This document shows positions 7,458 to 11,134 of a stretch of 11,134 bases of DNA, piece after piece (the stretch's first letter is position 1; each line of letters starts with the position of its first letter). This DNA is from JAXDLW01 sp046262515 (GTDB lineage: Bacteria; Chloroflexota; Dormibacteria; DASZGP01): NCBI GenBank assembly GCA_046262515.1, contig JBHEMP010000149.1, positions 1-11,134 of the forward strand, in the 5' to 3' direction. Under the pieces are notes generated by a model, which was not told the DNA's origin, made no database searches, and was given only the letters and a program-made list of their open reading frames with translations. The translations under genes and the position numbers were made by a program.

Positions 7458-9080
7458 CTATTCGCGCTGGCGGGCCTCGATCCGCTGCTCCGCCTCGAGG
7501 CGACCGAGGTGGACGTCGTCCTGGTTGACGAAGCTCATCGCATCTGCCACAAGCTTGTGGCCGGCGACGTCCCGAATCAGGTGGTGCATCTCCTGCGCGA
7601 CCCTTCGGTAGCTTGGATGGCCCTGGGGACTCGAGCGCAACTCGATCAGGTGCATCGCCTCCCGGGCATTCATCCGCATCAGGTACCGCATGCGGTGGCC
7701 CATGGTGGCCAGGTACGAAGCCTGCGCGGCGGAGTGCCTCTCGGCGACCTCGCCAGCGACCCGCTCGGCGCGTTCCACGGCTGCGCGCCAGGTGTCGCCG
7801 ACACCGGCCACCTCCGCGTCCTCCGGGACCGCGAACCCCAGTGAGGTGCCCAGGGGCTGCCACTCGACGGTCAGCAACCGGTGGCGCTGCAGGTCGCGGA
7901 AGGCGCCGTAGTCGGAAACGATCTCGAACTCGTACTCTGCCGTCTCCCACTCGCGGCCAGGGTGGTGACGGCGGTTGCGACGAGCCCCGACGGAGGCGCG
8001 GAAGAGTTCCTCGCGACGCTCCGCGGAGAGTTGCGCGACCTGGCCGCGGAGCGCGTCGAGGGGTCTCCGACTGTGGGCGAAGAGGGCGTTGGCGATGATG
8101 TCGTCCTCGGCCCCGGGATTCCAGCGCAGCAGGCGAACGCCCTCCGTCCACCCGGCCGCCGCCCCCCCGCCAACCGCTCTACCGGCATCCGCGCCCGAGG
8201 CCGGCTCCTGGTCCAGAGTCGCGGCGGCGTGCCGGAGCGCATCCGCTCGCTCCCGCCGGTATGCGACCCATTCCCCGCCCCGCTCCGGCCGGTCCAGGCG
8301 GGTCAGGAAGTCGGGTATGACCTTCTTCAGCTCGGTGAGCAGCAACTCCGCATAGTCCCGCGCCTCGGGGAGTTCATGGGAGCGCATCCGCAGAACCAGC
8401 AGCTCGTACGCCTGGGGACTCGCGAAGATCCCCACGTTGGACACCGTCGCCGCCGGCAGCAACCCGCGAGCCACGTCGAGCGCGGCGGCCCGCGCCGCTC
8501 GGCGGGCGGCTCCGTCATCGGCCGCGATATCTCGCTCCAGCCGTGCCCGAACCGCCTCGTAGACCCGGTTGTAGGCCTCGAACAGGCCGTCCAGCGCGTC
8601 CTCCACCGCTCCCGCCAGCGGACCAGCGAAGACCTCGGGGTCACGGTGGTAGCGGTAGCGCCCCCCGGGCCGATCGCCGTAATAGACGTAGCGGGTGGAC
8701 TGCTCCAGGTAGCCCATCAGGCGGCCGCGCTCGAGCACCTTCGTGAGCAGGTTGCTGACCTGCTCACAACTCACATGCACGCCCGCGAGCTGCGCCACCG
8801 AGTCGTCGCCGTAGTCGGAGAGCACGCGGCTGAAGAGGTCTGAAGCACGGGCCTGGCCGACGGCAGAGTCGTCCGCTCCTTCGTCACCGTCCCGGTAGAA
8901 CTCGTCAAGGAAGACGCGCTTCAGGGGTTTGGCGGTGCGGCTGTAGCGGGCGAAAAGCGCCGCGCGGGTGGCGTCCGGGAGCTGAGTCAGGACCGCCGCC
9001 GGGCCATCGATGGAGGTGAAATGCCGGGAGAGGACACGCCTCTCGGAAGTGGTGTAGGAAGCTTCGACGTAGGTCTGCAA
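7458..9080 (-). CDS. Tandem (two-domain) ThyX-like flavin-dependent thymidylate synthase homologue
   Basis: ThyX makes dTMP from dUMP with methylene-tetrahydrofolate, FAD and NADPH. It is normally a 220-250 residue homotetramer with active sites between subunits. This 540-residue protein contains two ThyX-like repeats (about 1-270 and 315-520) joined by an Ala/Gly-rich linker. The signature RHRxxSxNExSxRY appears in the first half as RGRLMGYLEQSTRY (118-131), keeping ExSxRY. In the second half it appears as RHRLLTVEWQPLGT (399-412), keeping RHR. The later helix reads SPQAYELLVLR (221-231) in the first half, keeping only the final Arg. In the second it reads NAREAMHLIELR (471-482), keeping the N-x-R pattern. 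So each half keeps a different part of the site. Start: TTG at 9080, preceded by GAGGG and a CATAAT box; no better start was found. It may be an active pseudo-heterodimer or a repurposed paralogue; I cannot tell which. Confidence 0.88.
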   Translation of the reverse strand: MQTYVEASYTTSERRVLSRHFTSIDGPAAVLTQLPDATRAALFARYSRTAKPLKRVFLDEFYRDGDEGADDSAVGQARASDLFSRVLSDYGDDSVAQLAGVHVSCEQVSNLLTKVLERGRLMGYLEQSTRYVYYGDRPGGRYRYHRDPEVFAGPLAGAVEDALDGLFEAYNRVYEAVRARLERDIAADDGAARRAARAAALDVARGLLPAATVSNVGIFASPQAYELLVLRMRSHELPEARDYAELLLTELKKVIPDFLTRLDRPERGGEWVAYRRERADALRHAAATLDQEPASGADAGRAVGGGAAAGWTEGVRLLRWNPGAEDDIIANALFAHSRRPLDALRGQVAQLSAERREELFRASVGARRNRRHHPGREWETAEYEFEIVSDYGAFRDLQRHRLLTVEWQPLGTSLGFAVPEDAEVAGVGDTWRAAVERAERVAGEVAERHSAAQASYLATMGHRMRYLMRMNAREAMHLIELRSSPQGHPSYRRVAQEMHHLIRDVAGHKLVADAMSFVNQDDVHLGRLEAEQRIEARQRE

Positions 9081-9132
9081 CGCCCTCGGATTATGCCGCG
9101 CCCGGGCAACGGCGCGTCCCTAAGATTCGCTG
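9081..9132. promoter_or_regulatory. Divergent promoter region between the thyX-like and NUDIX genes
   Basis: This 52-bp gap separates two divergent genes. On the plus strand TAAGAT (9121-9126) lies 6 nt before the GTG at 9133, a leaderless-type arrangement. On the minus strand CATAAT (9095-9090) lies 9 nt before the TTG at 9080, with GAGGG (9087-9083) between them as a weak ribosome binding site. Neither has an obvious -35. The two -10 boxes are only about 25 bp apart, so transcription of the two directions may interfere. Confidence 0.5.
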
Positions 9133-9744
9133 GTGCAAGCCAACCCCGAGTTGCCCCCGCTCATGGCAGCGCTGAGCTCGGTCCTGAAAACCCGCAAGCC
9201 GACCCAGGAATTCGTACCCAACCCGCGGCGTCGCGCCGCCGGGGTGCTGGTGCTCTTCTACCTCCGCGCCGAGCGCCTCCACCTGCTGTTCTTCCGGCGG
9301 ACCGAGAAGGTGCCCACTCACAAGGGCCAGGTGGCCTTCCCCGGCGGCTCCAGGGAGCCCGGCGATGCGGACCTCGAGGAGACGGCACTGCGGGAGGCCG
9401 AAGAGGAGCTCGGGGTGAAGCGGGAGCGGGTCATCAGGCTCGGGGCGTTACGGCCCTTCGATACTTTCGTCAGCAACTTCGTGGTCAGCCCATTCTGTGG
9501 CTGGCTCCCCGACCCGGACCCGGTCTTCGAGCCCCAGCCCTTCGAGGTGCAGGACGTTTTGGAGGTGGCAGTGGACGAGCTCAAGCTGCAGAAGAATCGT
9601 CACCGAGGCCGCGTCCCGGGCTTCAACGTGCCCATACCGCTGCCGTATTACCGCGTGGACGACACGATCATCTGGGGCGCCACCGGGGGCATCGTGGAGG
9701 AATTGATCGGGGCGCTCGACGAAGCCGAGGCGGCACTGACCTGA
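9133..9744 (+). CDS. NUDIX hydrolase, CoA-diphosphatase type
   Basis: This 203-residue NUDIX protein belongs to the CoA pyrophosphatase group (YeaB/NudL and NUDT7 relatives), which cleave CoA or acyl-CoA into phosphopantetheine forms and 3',5'-ADP. The group-specific upstream motif (LLxxRRxxxxxxHxGQVAFPGG) runs from Leu51 to Gly72. The Nudix box follows at about 71-95, with the metal-binding REAEEELG at 87-94. WGATGGIVEEL at 181-191 is the usual C-terminal block. The start GTG 9133 has no Shine-Dalgarno but a TAAGAT box 6 nt upstream; an internal ATG at 9163 is less likely. The stop overlaps the proposed CTG start of the next gene (CTGA), suggesting translational coupling. The substrate is inferred from motif similarity only. 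Confidence 0.94.
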   Translation: MQANPELPPLMAALSSVLKTRKPTQEFVPNPRRRAAGVLVLFYLRAERLHLLFFRRTEKVPTHKGQVAFPGGSREPGDADLEETALREAEEELGVKRERVIRLGALRPFDTFVSNFVVSPFCGWLPDPDPVFEPQPFEVQDVLEVAVDELKLQKNRHRGRVPGFNVPIPLPYYRVDDTIIWGATGGIVEELIGALDEAEAALT

Positions 9745-10448
9745 CAGCCCGTCGGTACGTTCCGCTCCTGGAGGGAGGCGCCGCCGGGAGCCTCGGCCCC
9801 GCCGACCTCGCCGAGATCGGGGTTCGAGCAGTTGCGGTGAACGTCGCGGAGCTGGCCATCTCCCCCGGACTGGCGACGATCCGCGACGCCGGCGGTATGG
9901 CCGCCTTCACCGGCTGGGATGGCTTACTGCTGCAGGTCACCCGCTTTGCCGACGCCGGCACTGCCGCGCAGTCCCGCTCCGGCTGGCGAGCCCGCGCGCT
10001 GCCCGAACTACTGCGCCGGGAGGCGGACGTCGCCCGGGTGCGCTCGCCACTGGACGGTTCCATCAAGGAACTGGACCTCGCGGAGCTTGAGGGAGAGGCC
10101 GGCGCCCTCGGCGGCCAGCTCCCGGCGCGGGCCCTGCCCCCCGGTGAGGCGCTCACCTGGTGGGACTCGCGTGACAACCCGGTGCCCTCGACCGGTTGGG
10201 TGGTCAGCGCCGTCCCCGCCACCGCGGGGCGCGCCGGTTTCTACTGCACCGGTTTCGGTTGGGCCGCTGTCGCCAATATCCGCGACCCCGCCACTCCCGG
10301 GCCTCTGTCTACGGGATGTGAGTGCCGTGCCTGTGCACAGGCCGGCATCGGTTACATCGCGCACCTCTGGGGCCAGCACGAGATCACCGCCGCCCACCTC
10401 CTTGGTTGGCACAACCTGCACGTCGCCCGCTCCCTCGTCGAGGGCTAG
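9741..10448 (+). CDS. Small TGT-like protein (queuine tRNA-ribosyltransferase fold), lacking catalytic aspartates
   Basis: The product is about 235 residues, against about 370-390 for bacterial Tgt. Its first 65 residues follow the Tgt N-terminus (VPLLEGGAAGSLGPADLAEIG, then ISPG, GGMAAF, GWDG). Its end carries the Tgt zinc site, C193-x-C195-xx-C198 with H224 in WHNLHVA. That spacing is identical to C318/C320/C323/H349 of the Zymomonas enzyme. The base-binding Asp of LTDSGGxQ is absent (LLLQVTRFA at 62-70). The nucleophile Asp in FDCVxPTRxGRxG aligns with Val155 in VVSAVPATAGRAG. About 145 residues of the mid-barrel are replaced by about 45. It is thus probably not a transglycosylase itself. 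Start: CTG 9741, overlapping the NUDIX stop; the first standard in-frame start (GTG 9837) would remove family-like sequence. It meets queG tail-to-tail. It could be a partner subunit, a tRNA-binding protein, or a decaying copy. Confidence 0.82.
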   Translation: MTARRYVPLLEGGAAGSLGPADLAEIGVRAVAVNVAELAISPGLATIRDAGGMAAFTGWDGLLLQVTRFADAGTAAQSRSGWRARALPELLRREADVARVRSPLDGSIKELDLAELEGEAGALGGQLPARALPPGEALTWWDSRDNPVPSTGWVVSAVPATAGRAGFYCTGFGWAAVANIRDPATPGPLSTGCECRACAQAGIGYIAHLWGQHEITAAHLLGWHNLHVARSLVEG

Positions 10449-11134
10449 CCGGGATCGTGGATCCCGGCTGAGGACAAACGGCCCACCGCCCACGTTGCTG
10501 ATTGGCGGACGACGGGATCAGGGTCACCGGAAGCTGCGGCCCGCAGTCCCGGTAGCGCCATTCGGTCTCCCGCGTTACCCAGCGCGATGGCGGCGTTGCG
10601 GGCAAGTCGCTCGCGGCCGCCGCGGAACACCGCCGTTCCCCTGAACCTGCGCTCGAACTGCTCCGCGTCCAGGTGCAGGCATTCGAGCAGGTCAGGGAAG
10701 GGCACCGGGCCGCGGTCCGTCGCCGGCCCCGGGTCGGACACGCCGGCCGGGGCCAGGCGCTGGTTGATCGGGCAGGCCTCCTGGCAGAGGTCACAGCCAA
10801 AGATCCACGTCCCCATCAGGGGCCGTAGGGCCTCCGGGATGGCCCCCTCATGTTCGATCGTGAGATACGAGATGCAGCGCCCCGCGTCGAGCACCCCCGG
10901 GGCGATCAGGGCGCCGGTGGGACACGCCGGCAGGCAGGCGCGGCAACTACCGCAACTTCGACGGGAGTGCGGCGTGGGCTTGAGGTCAATGGACAGGAGA
11001 AGCTCCGCGAGCAGGACGTAGGAGCCCGCGGCGACGGTGATCAGGGTGGTGTTCTTGCCGCAGAAACCGATCCCCGCGCTCTCCGCCAGGGCTCGGTCCA
11101 GCGCCCAGCCGTGGTCTATGAAACGCTTCGCCCG
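10445..11134 (-). CDS. queG: Epoxyqueuosine reductase (5' partial)
   Basis: QueG is a cobalamin- and 4Fe-4S-dependent enzyme that reduces epoxyqueuosine to queuosine in the tRNA anticodon loop, the last step of Q synthesis. The frame is open to the right edge; 229 C-terminal residues are visible. From the edge: AESAGIGFCGKN (17-28); the first ferredoxin-type cluster CGSCRACLPACPTGA (C61, C64, C67, C71); RCISYLTIE (86-94, with C87); and the second cluster FGCDLCQEACP (C114, C117, C121), so eight cysteine ligands in all. A HEAT-like C-terminal segment (about 173-221) is typical of QueG. Asp7, before the GIGFCGKN block, is probably the catalytic acid region. The GTG at 10894 is internal, not a start. 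The TAG stop shares a CTAG with the stop of the opposing TGT-like gene. Confidence 0.97.
   Translation of the reverse strand, partial: RAKRFIDHGWALDRALAESAGIGFCGKNTTLITVAAGSYVLLAELLLSIDLKPTPHSRRSCGSCRACLPACPTGALIAPGVLDAGRCISYLTIEHEGAIPEALRPLMGTWIFGCDLCQEACPINQRLAPAGVSDPGPATDRGPVPFPDLLECLHLDAEQFERRFRGTAVFRGGRERLARNAAIALGNAGDRMALPGLRAAASGDPDPVVRQSATWAVGRLSSAGIHDPG
10447..10469. terminator. Perfect 10-bp inverted repeat at the convergent gene ends
   Basis: AGCCGGGATC (10447-10456), a GTG loop, and GATCCCGGCT (10460-10469) form a perfect GC-rich stem on either strand. It begins at the end of the TGT-like stop codon and lies in the last codons of queG. There is no T-tract on either side, so it is not a classic intrinsic terminator. 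A role as a bidirectional stem protecting or ending both convergent transcripts is inference. Confidence 0.5.

Noticed and set aside
7417..8151. Upstream in-frame extension of cysS (about 245 codons)
   Set aside because: The cysS family N-terminus begins exactly at ATG 7416. The extension is Arg/Pro-rich and reads through the thyX-like gene out of frame.
7881..8843. 320-codon plus-strand open frame over the thyX-like gene
   Set aside because: The opposite strand carries two recognisable ThyX repeats; this frame has no motif or ribosome binding site.
3..11134. Possible cobalamin-centred cluster (MetH and QueG at the two ends)
   Set aside because: They are 8 kb apart, on opposite strands, with unrelated genes between them and no cobalamin riboswitch seen. 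Shared cofactor is probably chance.

Overview
This is a GC-rich bacterial window with dense, short-gapped genes. No RNA gene, mobile element, CRISPR array or gene-free stretch over 300 bases was found. The protein styles (a cyanobacterial/Chloroflexota-like MetH, a CysRS of the YTCGPTVYKYAHIGN type, and a WS/DGAT acyltransferase) point to Actinomycetota or Chloroflexota/Dormibacterota. I cannot resolve this further. Several genes lack a Shine-Dalgarno sequence and have a TANNNT box 6-7 nt before the start codon, which suggests leaderless transcripts.

Layout. (1) Bases 1-3985, plus strand: the 3' two-thirds of metH, cut by the left edge, then a wax ester synthase/diacylglycerol acyltransferase with a strong ribosome binding site and an unusual Lys/Ala-rich tail. 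(2) Bases 3993-9080, minus strand: a probable co-directional run of a tandem ThyX-like protein, cysS, then a long-chain-alcohol-oxidase-like GMC flavoprotein. The GMC gene converges on the acyltransferase with only 7 bp between stops. (3) Bases 9081-9132: a compact divergent promoter region. (4) Bases 9133-10448, plus strand: a CoA-diphosphatase-type NUDIX hydrolase, overlapped by a small TGT-like protein (queuine tRNA-ribosyltransferase fold) that lacks both catalytic aspartates but keeps the zinc site. (5) Bases 10445-11134, minus strand: the 3' part of queG (epoxyqueuosine reductase). It meets the TGT-like gene tail-to-tail on a shared CTAG, next to a perfect 10-bp hairpin.

How they may work together. 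The acyltransferase and the fatty-alcohol-oxidase-like GMC protein both touch long-chain alcohol metabolism. The TGT-like protein and QueG point to tRNA queuosine metabolism. MetH and ThyX both act on methylene/methyl-tetrahydrofolate pools, but nothing in the sequence ties them into one system.

Most interesting items: the two ThyX halves appear to have lost complementary halves of the active site; the TGT-like pseudoenzyme sits beside queG; and two genes (GMC and TGT-like) have clear homologous N-termini but no ATG/GTG/TTG start, each instead offering CTG-ACN-GCC.
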